Counted from the first letter of the stretch, positions 1 to 8,326 are shown. The stretch: 35,681 nt of DNA from Pseudomonas sp. GM84 (GCF_000282535.1 NZ_AKJC01000228.1:1-35681); one strand, 5' to 3'. A program made the numbers and translations. The notes: generated from the sequence alone by a model not told the origin.

Positions 1-8
1 CGGCGATT

Positions 9-25
9 GGGCTGCAAAGCAGCCC
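9..25 (-). terminator. Hairpin just 3' of pta
   Basis: A perfect stem GGGCTGC / GCAGCCC with a 3-nt loop lies 7 nt beyond the pta stop codon. No U-run follows within the visible sequence, so it is either a weak intrinsic terminator or a 3'-end stabilising hairpin. Confidence 0.45.
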
Positions 26-31
26 CAGGCC

Positions 32-2119
32 TCAGCGCACTTCGCTGGCCTGAATCGCGGTCAGGGCGATGGTATGCACGATATCGTCCACCTGCGCCCC
101 CCGTGGCAAGTCGTTCACCGGCTTGCGCAAGCCCTGCAGCATTGGCCCCAGGCTGACCCCGTCGGCACTGCGCTGCACCGCCTTGTGGGTGGTGTTGCCG
201 GTGTTCAGGTCAGGGAATACGAACACCGTCGCGCGTCCGGCCACCGGGCTTTGCGGCGCCAGCTGGCGGGCAATCTGCGGGTTGGCGGCGGCGTCGTATT
301 GAAGCGGCCCATCGATCAGCAAACCGTGGTCCGCGGTTTGCGCCAGGCGCGTTGCTTCGCGCACTTTCTCCACTTCCTCGTCGCTTGCCGAATCGCTTGA
401 GTAACTGATCATCGCCACCCGTGGGGCAATGCCGAAGGCTTGCGCCGAATCGGCGCTCTGCCGGGCGATTTCCGCGAGTTCCTCGGCACTGGGGTGCGGG
501 TTCATCACACAGTCGCCATACACCAGCACCTGCTCGGGAAACAGCATGAAGTACACCGACGACACCAGGCTTGCCCCTGGCGCTGTCTTGATCAACTGCA
601 GGGCAGGGCGGATGGTGTTGGCGGTGGAGTGGACCAGGCCCGACACCAGGCCGTCGACTTCATCCAGCGCCAGCATCATGGTGCCGATCACCACCGGGTC
701 TTCCAGCTGCTGTTCGGCCATGGGCGCGTTGAGGTTCTTGCTCTTGCGCAGGTCGACCATCGGTTCGACATAGCGGCCGCGAATCAGCTCTGGGTCCAGC
801 ACTTCCAGGTCGGCTGGCAAAGTGATGCCCTGGGCGCGGGCCACGGCCTCGACTTCCTCGGGCTTGGCCAGCAGCACGCAGCGGGCGATGCCGCGCGCCT
901 GGCAGATCGCGGCGGCCTGTACCAGCAGCGGCTCGGCACCTTCCGGCAGGACGATGCGCTTGTTGGCCTGCTGTGCCCGCTGGATCAGCTGGTAGCGGAA
1001 TACCGCAGGCGACAGGCGCAGCTCGCGGGGCGTGCCACACCGCTGGTGCAGCCAGGCAGCATCGAGGTGGCTGGCGACGAAATCGGTGATGAACTCGGCG
1101 CGTTCGCGGTCGTCCACCGGGATTTCGCGGTTCAGCGAATTGAGCTGGTTGGCCGTGTCATAGGAGCCGGTGCTGACCGACAGGATCGGCAGCCCGGCCT
1201 GCAGGGCGCCACGGCACAGGCCAAGAATGCGGGCATCGGGCTTGCTGTCGCTGGTCAGCAGCAGGCCGGCCAGCGGCACGCCATTGATCGCCGCCAGGCT
1301 CACGGCCAGGATGATGTCATCGCGATCGCCCGGCGTGACCACCAAGGTGCCCGGGGTGAGCAGCGGCACGGTATTGGCCACGGTGCGGGCGCAGATGATG
1401 ATCTTGTTCATGCGTCGCTGCTCATAGTCGCCGGCATTGAGCACCTGGGCACCGAGCAGGTCGGCCACATCGCGGGTGCGCGGGGCGTTCAGTTCGGGCT
1501 GGTAGGGGATGCAGCCGAGCAGACGGAAGTCGTTGCCGCGCAACAGCGGCGAATGTTCGCGCAGGCGGGTGGCGAAGTCGGCCATGCTTTCGTCGGTGCG
1601 CACCTTGTTGAGGATTACCCCGAGCACCTTCGGATCACGCGGGCCGCCGAACAGCTGGGCCTGCAGCTCGACGCGCCCGGACAGTTCGCTGAGCACTTCG
1701 TTTTCCGGCGCCGAGACCAGGATCACCTCGGCGTCGAGGCTCTTGGCCAGGTGCAGGTTGACCCGTGCCGCATAGCTGGCATGGCGGGTTGGCACCATGC
1801 CTTCGACCACCACCACGTCATTGCCGACACAGGCTTGCTGGTAGAGCCGGATGATTTCTTCGAGCAATTCGTCGAGCTGGCCATCGCCAAGCATGCGCTC
1901 GACCTGGGCCAGGCTCAGGGGCATGGGGGGCTTGATGCCGTGGGTGCGGGCGATCAGCTCGGTGGAGCGTTCCGGGCCGGTGTCGCCTGGGTGCGGCTGG
2001 GCGATCGGCTTGAAGAAGCCGACCTTGAGCCCGGCGCGCTCCAGCGTGCGCACCAGGCCCAGGCTGATCGAAGTCAGGCCGACACCAAAGTCGGTCGGCG
2101 CGATGAAAAATGTCTGCAT
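32..2119 (-). CDS. pta: Phosphate acetyltransferase (long, three-domain Pta)
   Basis: Interconverts acetyl-CoA and acetyl phosphate in the cytoplasm, as part of acetate/overflow metabolism. At 695 aa it is the long form of the family. It has an N-terminal dethiobiotin-synthetase-like P-loop-type domain (about 1-220, beginning MQTFFIAPTDFGVG), a central DRTGG regulatory domain (about 215-330), and a C-terminal PTA/PTB catalytic domain (about 370-695, with VLPEGAEP and the VSGLVHSTANTIRPALQ region). The open frame extends 11 codons further upstream, but the ATG at 2119 starts exactly at the conserved N terminus and has GAGAAG a few bases upstream. No ackA is visible; it could lie beyond the left edge. 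The gene follows the DUF3565 gene by 29 bp and is probably co-transcribed with it. Confidence 0.95.
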   Translation of the reverse strand: MQTFFIAPTDFGVGLTSISLGLVRTLERAGLKVGFFKPIAQPHPGDTGPERSTELIARTHGIKPPMPLSLAQVERMLGDGQLDELLEEIIRLYQQACVGNDVVVVEGMVPTRHASYAARVNLHLAKSLDAEVILVSAPENEVLSELSGRVELQAQLFGGPRDPKVLGVILNKVRTDESMADFATRLREHSPLLRGNDFRLLGCIPYQPELNAPRTRDVADLLGAQVLNAGDYEQRRMNKIIICARTVANTVPLLTPGTLVVTPGDRDDIILAVSLAAINGVPLAGLLLTSDSKPDARILGLCRGALQAGLPILSVSTGSYDTANQLNSLNREIPVDDRERAEFITDFVASHLDAAWLHQRCGTPRELRLSPAVFRYQLIQRAQQANKRIVLPEGAEPLLVQAAAICQARGIARCVLLAKPEEVEAVARAQGITLPADLEVLDPELIRGRYVEPMVDLRKSKNLNAPMAEQQLEDPVVIGTMMLALDEVDGLVSGLVHSTANTIRPALQLIKTAPGASLVSSVYFMLFPEQVLVYGDCVMNPHPSAEELAEIARQSADSAQAFGIAPRVAMISYSSDSASDEEVEKVREATRLAQTADHGLLIDGPLQYDAAANPQIARQLAPQSPVAGRATVFVFPDLNTGNTTHKAVQRSADGVSLGPMLQGLRKPVNDLPRGAQVDDIVHTIALTAIQASEVR

Positions 2120-2148
2120 GTGCTTCTCGAAATAAGCGTTGCAAGGAG

Positions 2149-2436
2149 TCAACGGCCAAGGGTAGCGCTATCGGCCTGCTGTGCACACCAGCCACAGGCG
2201 AAAGCCTGGCCGATGCGCTGCGCCCGTTGCGCCGGGTCGAGCACCCACGGGCGCGCTTGCCAGGGCGGCTGGTGGCGCAGGTGCTGGCTGTGACCGCAGG
2301 ACAGCTCGACCACCCAGTGGCCGTCCTGGTCCTGATGAAAGCCCGTGATCCGACTGGTGGGTCGCCCCTCGTCCGAGGCGCGTTCGCAATCAGGCGATGC
2401 CTTGGTTACACTTGTGAGTTCTACATTCTTATGCAA
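2149..2436 (-). CDS. DUF3565 small cysteine/histidine protein
   Basis: A 95-aa protein with the DUF3565 core (about residues 29-85): ITGFHQDQDGHWV, the ELSCGHSQH segment, HQPPWQ.RPWVLDP, and a final CGWC. The CGH and CGWC clusters suggest a small metal-binding (zinc-ribbon-like) fold, but function is unknown. The only standard start codon upstream of the domain is TTG at 2434-2436; no ATG occurs in frame and the first GTG lies inside the domain. The first 28 residues look unconserved, so the true initiation point is uncertain. It lies 29 bp upstream of pta and its start is 12 bp from the divergent slyD start. Confidence 0.75.
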   Translation of the reverse strand: MHKNVELTSVTKASPDCERASDEGRPTSRITGFHQDQDGHWVVELSCGHSQHLRHQPPWQARPWVLDPAQRAQRIGQAFACGWCAQQADSATLGR

Positions 2437-2448
2437 AAGGTCTTACCC

Positions 2449-2934
2449 ATGCTGATCGCCGCCAACAAGGCTGTCTCCATCGACTATACCCTGACCAACG
2501 ACGCTGGGGAGGTCATTGACAGCTCCTCCGGCGGTGCACCGCTGGTATACCTGCACGGTGCTGCCAACATCATCCCGGGCCTGGAAAAAGCCCTGGAAGG
2601 CAAACAGGCTGGTGACGAGCTGGAAGTTGCCATCGAGCCGGAAGAGGCCTACGGCGAGTACCTGGCCGAGCTGGTCAGCACCCTGAACCGTAGCCTGTTC
2701 GAAGGCGTCGACGAGCTGGAAGTGGGCATGCAGTTCCACGCTTCGGCGCCGGACGGCCAGATGCAGATCGTGACCATCCGCGACATCGACGGCGACGACG
2801 TCACCGTCGACGGCAACCACCCACTGGCTGGCCAGCGCCTGAACTTCAAGGTCAAGGTCATCAATGTGCGTGATGCCAGCGAAGAAGAAATCGCTCACCG
2901 CCACATCCATGGCGAAGGTGGCCATCACCACTGA
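2449..2934 (+). CDS. slyD: SlyD-like FKBP peptidyl-prolyl isomerase
   Basis: Predicted cytoplasmic cis-trans prolyl isomerase and chaperone. The 161-aa chain shows the split FKBP fold of SlyD: FKBP part about 1-69 (IDYTLTNDAGEVIDSS, IIPGLEKALEG, then EPEEAYGEY), an insert-in-flap chaperone domain about 70-125, and FKBP return about 126-142 (HPLAGQRLNFKVKV). The C-terminal tail is histidine-rich (H150, H152, H154, H159-161), a short version of the metal-binding tail of E. coli SlyD, so nickel or other metal binding is plausible. The ATG at 2449 has AAGG 8 nt upstream; an in-frame ATG at 2431 is an alternative start. It is followed by a strong terminator and so is probably monocistronic. Confidence 0.9.
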   Translation: MLIAANKAVSIDYTLTNDAGEVIDSSSGGAPLVYLHGAANIIPGLEKALEGKQAGDELEVAIEPEEAYGEYLAELVSTLNRSLFEGVDELEVGMQFHASAPDGQMQIVTIRDIDGDDVTVDGNHPLAGQRLNFKVKVINVRDASEEEIAHRHIHGEGGHHH

Positions 2935-2963
2935 TTTTCTGCGCTAAGCTCAGAAGGTCGCCA

Positions 2964-3026
2964 GGCGCTCGGACAAGCCGGCTCGCCTCCCTGTGGGAGG
3001 TGCACGGCTTGGAGGAGCGCCTTTTT
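2964..3026 (+). terminator. Rho-independent terminator after slyD
   Basis: A nested stem (GGCGCTC with GAGCGCC, AAGCCG with CGGCTT, and CTCCC with GGGAG around a TGT loop) ends in five Ts at 3022-3026. It lies 30 nt after the slyD stop and 53 nt before gpx. Confidence 0.75.
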
Positions 3027-3078
3027 AGTGGGCGCAATTCGCCCCAGCGGCAACCGGGAACCTGAGAGGGGATACAAC

Positions 3079-3561
3079 ATGAGTGCATTTCACGACCTGA
3101 CATTGAAGGCGCTGAACGGACAGGACCTGCCTCTGGCACCGTTCAAGGGCCAGGTGGTGCTGGTGGTCAATGTCGCCTCCAAGTGTGGCCTGACGCCGCA
3201 ATACGCCTCGCTCGAAAAGCTCCAGCAGCAGTTCAAGGGCAAAGGGTTCAATGTGCTTGGCCTGCCCTGCAACCAGTTCGCCGGCCAGGAGCCTGGCAGC
3301 GAAAAAGAAATCCAGGATTTTTGCAGCCTCAACTATGGGGTGAGCTTCCCGCTGGGCGCCAAGCTCGAGGTCAACGGGCCGCAGCGTCACTCGTTGTACC
3401 GACTGCTGGCGGGCGAGGGGGCCGAGTTTCCTGGCGACATCACCTGGAATTTCGAGAAGTTCCTGGTGGGCAAGGATGGGCGGGTGCTGGCGCGTTTCGC
3501 CCCGCGTACCGCGCCGGATGATCCGACTGTGGTGCAGGCCATCGAGAAAGCGTTGGGCTGA
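3079..3561 (+). CDS. Glutathione peroxidase family (thiol peroxidase type)
   Basis: Predicted cytoplasmic peroxidase reducing hydrogen peroxide and organic hydroperoxides. The 160 aa match the GPx family over their whole length: peroxidatic cysteine C36 in NVASKCGLTPQY (Cys, not selenocysteine), the LPCNQFAGQEPGS motif with Q66, and W123-N124 in TWNFEKFL, completing the catalytic tetrad. C82 (DFCSLNYGVSFP) sits where the resolving cysteine of thioredoxin-dependent GPx enzymes lies, so thioredoxin rather than glutathione may be the reductant; trxB is 5 kb away. The start at 3079 has GAGGGG 8-9 nt upstream. It is flanked by the slyD terminator and a REP pair, so it is probably a single-gene unit. 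Confidence 0.93.
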   Translation: MSAFHDLTLKALNGQDLPLAPFKGQVVLVVNVASKCGLTPQYASLEKLQQQFKGKGFNVLGLPCNQFAGQEPGSEKEIQDFCSLNYGVSFPLGAKLEVNGPQRHSLYRLLAGEGAEFPGDITWNFEKFLVGKDGRVLARFAPRTAPDDPTVVQAIEKALG

Positions 3562-3584
3562 TTACCCGGGGGCGCCTCGCGCCC

Positions 3585-3670
3585 ATTCGCGGGACAAGCC
3601 CGCTCCCACAGGTACAACACAGCCCTTGGATACTGTGAATCACCTGTGGGAGCGGGCTTGTCCCGCGAAT
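3585..3670. repeat. Paired REP palindrome (pair 1)
   Basis: 29-nt arms (3585-3613 and 3642-3670) are exact reverse complements around a 28-nt spacer, with the core GCGGGACAAGCCCGC flanked by CTCCCACAGGT. Imperfect pairing continues outward to about 3569-3692. It lies 23 nt after the gpx stop. This is the Pseudomonas REP-doublet type, thought to be mobilised by RAYT transposases; none is encoded here. Confidence 0.9.
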
Positions 3671-3784
3671 GGGGTGCGAAGCGCCCCCAGCGATACACCA
3701 GAATCACTCAAATCAATAATGCTGGGCTCAGCTCCCCACTGCCCCTAACCTCAGGCGCATTTCCTCCCCCAGACGGAAGCGCCC

Positions 3785-4888
3785 ATGTCCACCAATCCCC
3801 TGTTCCAACCCTTCACCCTCGGCGCGCTCGAGCTGCCGACCCGTGTCGTCATGGCGCCCATGACCCGTACGTTCTGCCCCAGTGGCGTCCCCCATGCCGG
3901 TGTGGTCGAGTACTACCGCCGCCGCGCCGCCGCTGGCGTGGGCCTGATCATCACCGAGGGCACCACGGTCGAGCACAAGGCCGCCAACGGTTACCCCAAT
4001 GTTCCGCGCTTTCACGGTGAAGACGCCTTGGCAGGCTGGAAGCAGGTGGTCGATGCGGTCCATGCCGAAGGCGGGCGAATCGTCCCGCAGCTCTGGCACG
4101 TAGGCGCGGTGCGCCGCCTGGGCACCGCGCCGGACGTCAGCGTGCCGGGCTACGGACCGAGCGAGAAGGTCAAGGATGGCCAGGTACTGGTGCAGGGCAT
4201 GAGCCACGACGATATCCGTGAAGTGATCGCCGCCTTCGCCCAGGCCGCCCGTGATGCCCAGGCCATCGGCATGGACGGCGTGGAGATCCATGGTGCCCAC
4301 GGTTACCTGATCGACCAGTTCTTCTGGGCCGCCAGCAACCGCCGTGACGATGAATACGGTGGCGACCTGGCTGGCCGCTCGCGCTTCGCCATCGAGCTGA
4401 TCCAGGCCGTGCGGGCGGCGGTGGGGCCAGACTTCCCGATCATCTTCCGGTTCTCGCAATGGAAGCAGCAGGACTACAGTGCGCGCCTGGTGGAAACGCC
4501 AGAGGCCTTGGCCGCCTTCCTCAAGCCATTGTCCGACGCGGGTGTGGATATCTTCCACTGCTCCACTCGGCGTTTCTGGGAACCGGAGTTCGAAGGCTCG
4601 GCATTGAACCTGGCCGGCTGGACGCGCCAACTGACCGGCAAACCGACCATCACCGTGGGCAGCGTGGGGCTCGATGGCGAGTTCCTGCAGTTCATGGTCG
4701 ATACCGACAAAGTGGCCAAGCCAGCCAGCCTGGAAGGCCTGCTGCGCCGCCTGGGCGACGAGGAGTTCGACCTGGTAGCGGTGGGCCGGGCCTTGCTGGT
4801 GGACGCCGAATGGGCGCAGAAAGTGCGCCAGGGCCGTGAGGCAGACGTGCTGCCGTTCAGCCGCGAGGCGCTGTCGACCCTGGCTTGA
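3785..4888 (+). CDS. Old Yellow Enzyme family ene-reductase (NADH:flavin oxidoreductase)
   Basis: FMN-dependent reductase of activated C=C bonds and probably of nitro compounds, cytoplasmic. The 367-aa chain forms one TIM barrel: FMN-binding MAPMTR (residues 23-28), QLWHVG (102-107), and the catalytic EIHGAHGYLIDQFF segment with H169, H172 and Y174, which position the substrate carbonyl and donate a proton. GSVGLDGEF (about 298-306) and AVGRALLVD form the C-terminal phosphate-binding part. The ATG at 3785 has GGAAG 5 nt upstream. The physiological substrate is not evident; XenA/XenB-type xenobiotic reductases of Pseudomonas are the nearest known class. The 3' end overlaps the convergent glycosyltransferase gene by 32 bp. 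Confidence 0.93.
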   Translation: MSTNPLFQPFTLGALELPTRVVMAPMTRTFCPSGVPHAGVVEYYRRRAAAGVGLIITEGTTVEHKAANGYPNVPRFHGEDALAGWKQVVDAVHAEGGRIVPQLWHVGAVRRLGTAPDVSVPGYGPSEKVKDGQVLVQGMSHDDIREVIAAFAQAARDAQAIGMDGVEIHGAHGYLIDQFFWAASNRRDDEYGGDLAGRSRFAIELIQAVRAAVGPDFPIIFRFSQWKQQDYSARLVETPEALAAFLKPLSDAGVDIFHCSTRRFWEPEFEGSALNLAGWTRQLTGKPTITVGSVGLDGEFLQFMVDTDKVAKPASLEGLLRRLGDEEFDLVAVGRALLVDAEWAQKVRQGREADVLPFSREALSTLA

Positions 4889-6071
4889 TGGCCAAGGCAG
4901 TGTCTGTCACCGGGCTGCTGGCGGGCAGCGCGCGGCAGGCATTGCTCAGGTGCATCTCGAACTGCTCGACGATCGCTGGCCAGCCCTGACGGCTGGCATG
5001 CTGGCGCGCGTTGAGTCGAACCCGGCGCAAGGTTTCGCTTTCTTCCAGCAACCAGCAGGCCGCATCGATGAAGGCAGCCTGGTCGCCGGGCATGGCCAGG
5101 GCACCACTGTGGCCATGGCGAATGTGCTGCGCAGCGGCGGCCTCGTCGTAGGCGACCACCGCCAGGCCCGAAGCCATGGCTTCGAGCACCACGTTGCCGA
5201 AGGTTTCGGTCAGGCTCGGGAACAGGAACAGGTCGCCGCTGGCGTAATGCTCGGCCAAGGTCTCACCCCGCTGCGCGCCGCAGAACAGCGCTTCCGGCAG
5301 TTGTTGTTCCAAGGCTGCCCGTTGAGGGCCGTCACCGACGACGATCAGGCGCAAGCGCTGCTGTGGATAAGTTTTCTGCAGCGCCGCCATGCAAAGGCGC
5401 AGCAGTGCCAGGTTCTTTTCCGCAGCCAGGCGCCCGACATGCAGCACTGCAATGTCATCCGCACCAAGCCCCCAGGCCTCGCGCAGTGACTGGCTGCGCC
5501 GGGCCGGGTTGAACAGGCAGGCATCGACCCCGCGGGCCATCAGCGCCAGGCGCTCGAAGCCGCGGCGTTCCAGCTCCACGCGTTGGCTGGCGCTGGGCAC
5601 CAGGGTGGCGACGGTGCGCCGGTGGAACCAGCGCAGGTAGTGGGTGAGCAGGCGTGCCAGCAGGCCGAGGCCATACTGGCCGGAATACTGCGGAAAGTTG
5701 GTGTGGAAGCCACTGACCACCGGTACGCCCAGGCGCCGGGCCGCGCGCAGCGCGCTGAGCCCCAGCGGGCCTTCGGTGGCGATGTACAGCACGTCCGGGC
5801 GCTGCCTGCGCCAACGCCGCAGCAGGGTGTGCATCGACACTTCGCCCCACTGCAGGCCGGGGTAGCCGGGCAGCGCCCAGCCGCGGCACAGCAGCAGCTG
5901 CTGGTCGTTATCCACAGGCACTTCGCCCGCCTGGCGCGGCCGCACGACCTCCACGTGATGGCCACGCTGACGCAGTCCGTCGCTCAGGCGGCCAAGGGTA
6001 TTGGCCACCCCATTGATTTCGGGGGGGAAGGTCTCGCTGACCAGGGTGATGCGTAGGGCAGGTGTATTCAT
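4857..6071 (-). CDS. GT4 family glycosyltransferase, probable glycolipid synthase
   Basis: A 404-aa retaining GT-B glycosyltransferase of the MgtA/SQD2-like group. The N-terminal acceptor domain carries SETFPPEINGVANT and GFHTNFPQYSGQY; the C-terminal donor domain carries VLHVGRLAAEKNL, VVGDGPQ and the EX7E motif in TETFGNVVLE. It stands alone, not in a polysaccharide cluster. Gene order resembles the P. aeruginosa PA0835 (pta) to PA0849 (trxB) region, where from memory PA0842 is a glycosyltransferase (Agt2) involved in phosphate-starvation glycolipids. Three PhoB-type repeats upstream support the same role here: making sugar-diacylglycerol to replace phospholipids. The donor sugar is not determinable. 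The ATG at 6071 precedes the conserved ITLVSETF; the open frame extends 38 codons further without support. Confidence 0.88.
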   Translation of the reverse strand: MNTPALRITLVSETFPPEINGVANTLGRLSDGLRQRGHHVEVVRPRQAGEVPVDNDQQLLLCRGWALPGYPGLQWGEVSMHTLLRRWRRQRPDVLYIATEGPLGLSALRAARRLGVPVVSGFHTNFPQYSGQYGLGLLARLLTHYLRWFHRRTVATLVPSASQRVELERRGFERLALMARGVDACLFNPARRSQSLREAWGLGADDIAVLHVGRLAAEKNLALLRLCMAALQKTYPQQRLRLIVVGDGPQRAALEQQLPEALFCGAQRGETLAEHYASGDLFLFPSLTETFGNVVLEAMASGLAVVAYDEAAAAQHIRHGHSGALAMPGDQAAFIDAACWLLEESETLRRVRLNARQHASRQGWPAIVEQFEMHLSNACRALPASSPVTDTALAIKPGSTAPRG

Positions 6072-6105
6072 GAGAAAAAGTGTCCGCCTGCTGCATTGCG
6101 CGCTT

Positions 6106-6134
6106 GTGACGGCCGCATGACATGCAGATGACGG
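6106..6134 (-). promoter_or_regulatory. Putative Pho box before the glycosyltransferase
   Basis: On the minus strand three heptamers follow one another at exactly 11-bp period: CCGTCAT (6128-6134), ATGTCAT (6117-6123) and CCGTCAC (6106-6112), each separated by 4 nt. They match the PhoB half-site CTGTCAT at 6, 6 and 5 of 7 positions and are oriented toward the glycosyltransferase, 35-63 nt before its ATG. No convincing -10 is obvious downstream. Confidence 0.65.
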
Positions 6135-6181
6135 CTGAACGCCGGCCATTTCAGCTGTGTGAATTTTTCCTTGCAGGCTGC

Positions 6182-6209
6182 TCAAGAACCCCCGCCGGGC
6201 AGCCGATGA
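6182..6209 (+). promoter_or_regulatory. Candidate sigma-28 (FliA) promoter of the PAS-MCP gene
   Basis: TCAAG (6182-6186) and GCCGATGA (6202-6209) are 15 nt apart. This resembles the FliA promoter pattern, with one mismatch to GCCGATAA. The predicted transcript starts near 6216, 34 nt before the ATG of a chemotaxis-type gene, as expected for FliA control. Confidence 0.5.
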
Positions 6210-6249
6210 AGTTGCACTCGATCAGGTTATGCGCTCCGGGAGAGCGGGA

Positions 6250-7566
6250 ATGTTCAACAGCAAGCTCAAGAAAGAAATCCAGCAACTGCGTGAGGAGCTG
6301 CTGTGCGTCGAGCAGGTCAAGCACAGCCTGGACAGCGAAATGCTGGTACTGCAACTCGACCCCCAAGGTCGCATCGAGGAGGTCAATGGCAACTTCGAAA
6401 AAGAGATGCTCTACCGTGCCGAACAACTGATCGGACGCAATATCGAAGAGATCGTGCCGGCGCATGTGAAGCAGCTCGATTTCTACCAGCGCATGAAAAG
6501 CGCCATCAGCCGTGGTGAGCACCTCAACGGGGCGTTCCGCCTGCAGCGCGGCAATGGCGAGGAAGCCTGGCTGCGCTCGATCCTGCAACCGGTCAAGACC
6601 GCTGACGGCCGGATCAAGTACTTTTCCCTGCATTCCAGTGACCTGACCCGCACCATCGAGACCTCGCGCGAACACGAGAGCCTGATCAAGGCATTGATGC
6701 GCTCCACCGCCGTGATCGAATTCAACCTCGATGGCCAGGTGCTGACGGCCAACGAGCGTTTCCTGCAAACCCTGGGTTACAGCCTGGAGCAGGTACGCGG
6801 CAAGCATCACCGCATGTTCTGTGAGCCGGAGGAGGCCAGCTCTTCGGGCTACCAGGCGTTCTGGGACGAGTTGCGCCGCGGCGAATACGTGGCCGAACGT
6901 TTCAAGCGCGTCGACGCCCATGGGCGAACCGTCTGGCTGGAAGCGTCCTACAACCCGATCTTCGATACCCACGACGTGCTGTACAAAGTCGTCAAGTTCG
7001 CCACCGTCATCACCGATCAGGTCAACCAGGAGCAGGCCGTGGCGCAGGCAGCGGACATCGCCTATACCACCTCGCTGGAAACCGACCACAGCGCGCGCAA
7101 GGCCACCGATGTGGTGACCCAGACCGTGGAAGTGATGCGCGGCCTGGAGGGCTCGATGCAGGACGCCGCCGAAGGCATACAGGCGCTGGACAAGCAGTCG
7201 AAGGTGATCGGCGCGATCATCAAGACCATCAGCGACATCGCCGGCCAGACCAACCTGCTGGCGCTCAACGCCGCCATCGAGGCCGCCCGCGCCGGCGAAC
7301 AGGGCCGCGGTTTTGCCGTGGTCGCCGACGAAGTGCGCCAGCTGGCGTCACGCACCAGCAGCGCCACCGAAGAGATCGCCAAGGTGGTTCAGCAGAACGA
7401 GCAGCTGGCTCAGGCGGCGGTGGACATCATCGATACCAGCAAGCGCCAGGCCGAACAGGGGCTGGCGCTGGCGGCGGATACCGGTGGGGTGATCGTCGAG
7501 ATTCAGGAAGGGGCGAAGAAGGTGGTGGATGCGGTGGGGCAGTTTTCCAGTCAGCTGAGTCAGTGA
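6250..7566 (+). CDS. Soluble PAS-PAS-MCP signal transducer (BdlA/Aer-like)
   Basis: A 438-aa protein with no membrane segment. A short coiled-coil N terminus is followed by PAS domain 1 (about 30-130), PAS domain 2 (about 150-255, [19 protein letters not shown]), then a methyl-accepting signalling hairpin (about 270-438) with the conserved tip near residue 350 ([20 protein letters not shown]). The architecture equals that of P. aeruginosa BdlA, the biofilm dispersion regulator, and of cytoplasmic aerotaxis-type sensors; PAS domains may bind heme or flavin to sense redox or oxygen. The signalling region is short and ends soon after the hairpin, and no C-terminal CheR-binding pentapeptide is seen. 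The ATG at 6250 follows GAGAGCGGGA; upstream ATG/GTG options lack homology. Ligand and output are unproven. Confidence 0.88.
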   Translation: MFNSKLKKEIQQLREELLCVEQVKHSLDSEMLVLQLDPQGRIEEVNGNFEKEMLYRAEQLIGRNIEEIVPAHVKQLDFYQRMKSAISRGEHLNGAFRLQRGNGEEAWLRSILQPVKTADGRIKYFSLHSSDLTRTIETSREHESLIKALMRSTAVIEFNLDGQVLTANERFLQTLGYSLEQVRGKHHRMFCEPEEASSSGYQAFWDELRRGEYVAERFKRVDAHGRTVWLEASYNPIFDTHDVLYKVVKFATVITDQVNQEQAVAQAADIAYTTSLETDHSARKATDVVTQTVEVMRGLEGSMQDAAEGIQALDKQSKVIGAIIKTISDIAGQTNLLALNAAIEAARAGEQGRGFAVVADEVRQLASRTSSATEEIAKVVQQNEQLAQAAVDIIDTSKRQAEQGLALAADTGGVIVEIQEGAKKVVDAVGQFSSQLSQ

Positions 7567-7571
7567 GCAAA

Positions 7572-7590
7572 GGCGCCGCGATGCGGCGCC
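7572..7590. terminator. Bidirectional hairpin between the PAS-MCP and cysZ genes
   Basis: A perfect 8-bp stem GGCGCCGC / GCGGCGCC with a 3-nt loop sits in the 31-bp gap between two convergent stop codons. On the minus strand it is followed by TTT, so it may serve cysZ as a weak intrinsic terminator. Confidence 0.6.
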
Positions 7591-7597
7591 ATGGTCT

Positions 7598-8326
7598 TCA
7601 GTTGCGCTCCCGCACCCAGAACAACGTAGCCCCCGCCACCGCTGCAGGCATCATCAGGATATTGACGAACGGGATCATCAGCGCGAGATAGGTGATCCCG
7701 CCGAAGCCCATGCTTTGCCAGCGCTTCTGCCGCAACCAGGCCAGCATGTCCTGCCAGCTCATCTTGTTGTTGTCCGCCGGGTAGTCGATGTACTGGATGG
7801 CCATCATCCACACGCCGAAGATCAGCCACAGCGGCGCGGCGATCACGTTGACCACCGGGATGAACGACAGGATGAACAGGCCGATGGCGCGCGGCAGGAA
7901 GTAGCCGAGCTTGCGCATCTCGCGGCCGAAGGTCCGCGGCACCATGGCTATCAGTTCACCCCAGCTGAACGCCGGGAAGTTGTCCTGGCCGCGCACCACC
8001 ACCTCGACCTTCTCGGCCAGGAACCCGTTGAACGGCGCGGCGATGATGTTGGCCACCAGGGTGAAGGTGAAGAACACCATCAGCACCAGCAAGGCGACGA
8101 ACAGCGGCCAGAGGATGTAGTTGAGGAAGCTCAACCAGCTCGGCAGGGTCGGCATCAGGGTGTCGAGCCACAGGCTGAACTGGTGCCCGGCGAAGTAGAT
8201 CAGGCCGCCGAACAGCAGCAGGTTGATCGCCAAAGGCAGCAGCACGAACAACCGCAGGTTGGGGCTCAGCACCAGTTTCAGGCCTTCGCGCAGGTATTGG
8301 GGGCCAGAGAGGACAGGGGCTTGCAT
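7598..8326 (-). CDS. cysZ: CysZ-like sulfate transporter (EI24/DUF540 family)
   Basis: A 242-aa inner-membrane protein of the CysZ family, which imports sulfate for cysteine synthesis. It begins with the family-typical [20 protein letters not shown] amphipathic stretch, then hydrophobic segments at about 26-46, 68-96, 145-175 and 210-235. It contains the conserved [16 protein letters not shown] region (about 92-107) and the central [22 protein letters not shown] segment. The start at 8326 has GGAG about 8 nt upstream. It lies alone on the minus strand, divergent from trxB across 332 bp. Family assignment is firm; sulfate specificity is inferred from E. coli CysZ. Confidence 0.9.
   Translation of the reverse strand: MQAPVLSGPQYLREGLKLVLSPNLRLFVLLPLAINLLLFGGLIYFAGHQFSLWLDTLMPTLPSWLSFLNYILWPLFVALLVLMVFFTFTLVANIIAAPFNGFLAEKVEVVVRGQDNFPAFSWGELIAMVPRTFGREMRKLGYFLPRAIGLFILSFIPVVNVIAAPLWLIFGVWMMAIQYIDYPADNNKMSWQDMLAWLRQKRWQSMGFGGITYLALMIPFVNILMMPAAVAGATLFWVRERN

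Noticed and set aside
440..2293. 617-codon open frame on the plus strand opposite pta
   Set aside because: Composition is rich in Gln, His, Arg and Gly with no domain. It is an antisense shadow produced by high GC at third codon positions of pta.
3585..3670. CRISPR-like repeats
   Set aside because: Repeats are inverted pairs scattered between genes, with no regular direct repeat-spacer array and no cas genes.
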